Shown one piece after another: positions 63,846 through 64,000 of a stretch of DNA of 64,000 nt. Position 1 is the stretch's first letter; each line of letters begins with the position of its first letter. Origin of the DNA: Ruegeria lacuscaerulensis (GTDB taxonomy: Bacteria > Pseudomonadota > Alphaproteobacteria > Rhodobacterales > Rhodobacteraceae); contig NZ_WQDY01000004.1 in assembly GCF_013033355.1 (NCBI RefSeq), positions 301,720 through 365,719 on the forward strand, given 5' to 3'. The notes below the pieces were generated by a model that saw only the letters and a program-made list of their open reading frames with translations, had not been told where the DNA came from and searched no databases. The position numbers and the translations under genes were made by a program.

Positions 63846-64000
63846 GTCCTTCAGAACATGGAACGACAGCAGGCACTTGGGGCTAAACCCTCCGAGAAAT
63901 GCCCCAGTTTATGCCCCAGTGGTTTCGGGTGTTACGGGTGCCGAAGGTGGGCCCTCAGAGGTCGTTGAAGGCCCATGCCACGGGTTATAGTCGATCGCGA

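Noticed and set aside
63679..63876. A minus-strand frame with GVVGFEPTIHG
   Set aside because: It reads the antisense of the tRNA T arm, a well-known source of false small proteins.
1..64000. CRISPR arrays, rRNA genes, prophage modules or a replication origin
   Set aside because: No regularly spaced repeats, rRNA motifs, phage structural genes or DnaA-box clusters were seen; the single DnaA box near nrdJ is not a cluster.

Overview
The window is a 64 kb chromosomal segment of an alphaproteobacterium, most likely a marine member of the Rhodobacteraceae (Roseobacter group). I infer this from gene content and protein style: a short HisG paired with HisZ and HisS, a ~760-residue B12-dependent ribonucleotide reductase, a stand-alone rpsD, DUF1489, the XdhABC/BMP-ABC purine locus, a dimethylglycine-dehydrogenase-like flavoprotein, and many Liv-type and Lrp-type genes. 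No species can be named from sequence alone.

Layout. 1-2.9 kb: the start of hisC (cut by the window edge), a class V aminotransferase and a divergent Lrp regulator. 3.2-4.8 kb: an acidic, probably secreted protein, a bidirectional terminator and rpsD. 5.0-6.45 kb: a Hint-family N-terminal domain without its Hint part, then ~0.9 kb of degenerate DNA. 6.45-11.95 kb: a minus-strand catabolic operon (Rieske oxygenase, VOC protein, cupin, glutamine-synthetase-like ligase, MetX-like hydrolase) facing an Lrp regulator. 11.95-13.0 kb: relic DNA with an IS5-type transposase fragment. 13.0-22.7 kb: a Liv-type ABC transporter operon ending in a Tm-1-like protein, a PEP-hydrolase-like TIM barrel and a cupin. 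It faces a two-gene unit encoding a diverged TIM barrel and an AAA+ activator whose sensor domain is another copy of the same TIM barrel. 22.8-29.5 kb: small accessory genes (quinone-reductase-like, NTF2-like, LysR, AraC, hydrolase, SDR) with two pseudogenes. 29.7-40.3 kb: housekeeping genes (nrdJ, DUF1489, hisG-hisZ-hisS, slyX, dnaE). 40.6-50.0 kb: xdhABC plus a BMP-type ABC importer, a tightly overlapped purine salvage/catabolism unit. 50.2-52.6 kb: VOC, muconolactone-isomerase-like and ribbon-helix-helix genes, then a yibH/yibI-like pair. 53.1-61.9 kb: flavoprotein oxidoreductases, DUF938, a DMGDH-like protein, a GlcD-like oxidase, gamma-glutamyltransferase and a hydroxyacid reductase. 62-64 kb: an SH3-type secreted protein, a haloalkane dehalogenase gene interrupted by one in-frame TAG, and tRNA-Gln.

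How they work together. Two accessory systems stand out. The first is the 13.0-22.7 kb locus. It splits into separate genes the two domains found fused in the plant antiviral protein Tm-1, adds an ABC importer, and reuses the TIM barrel as the apparent sensor of a transcription activator whose sigma-54 contact loop is degenerate. The second is the 6.45-11 kb operon, which looks like a route that oxidises and/or gamma-glutamylates an amine. Neither substrate can be read from the sequence. Several decayed genes (IS5-like, cyclase, LysR, dehalogenase) mark the edges of accessory blocks.
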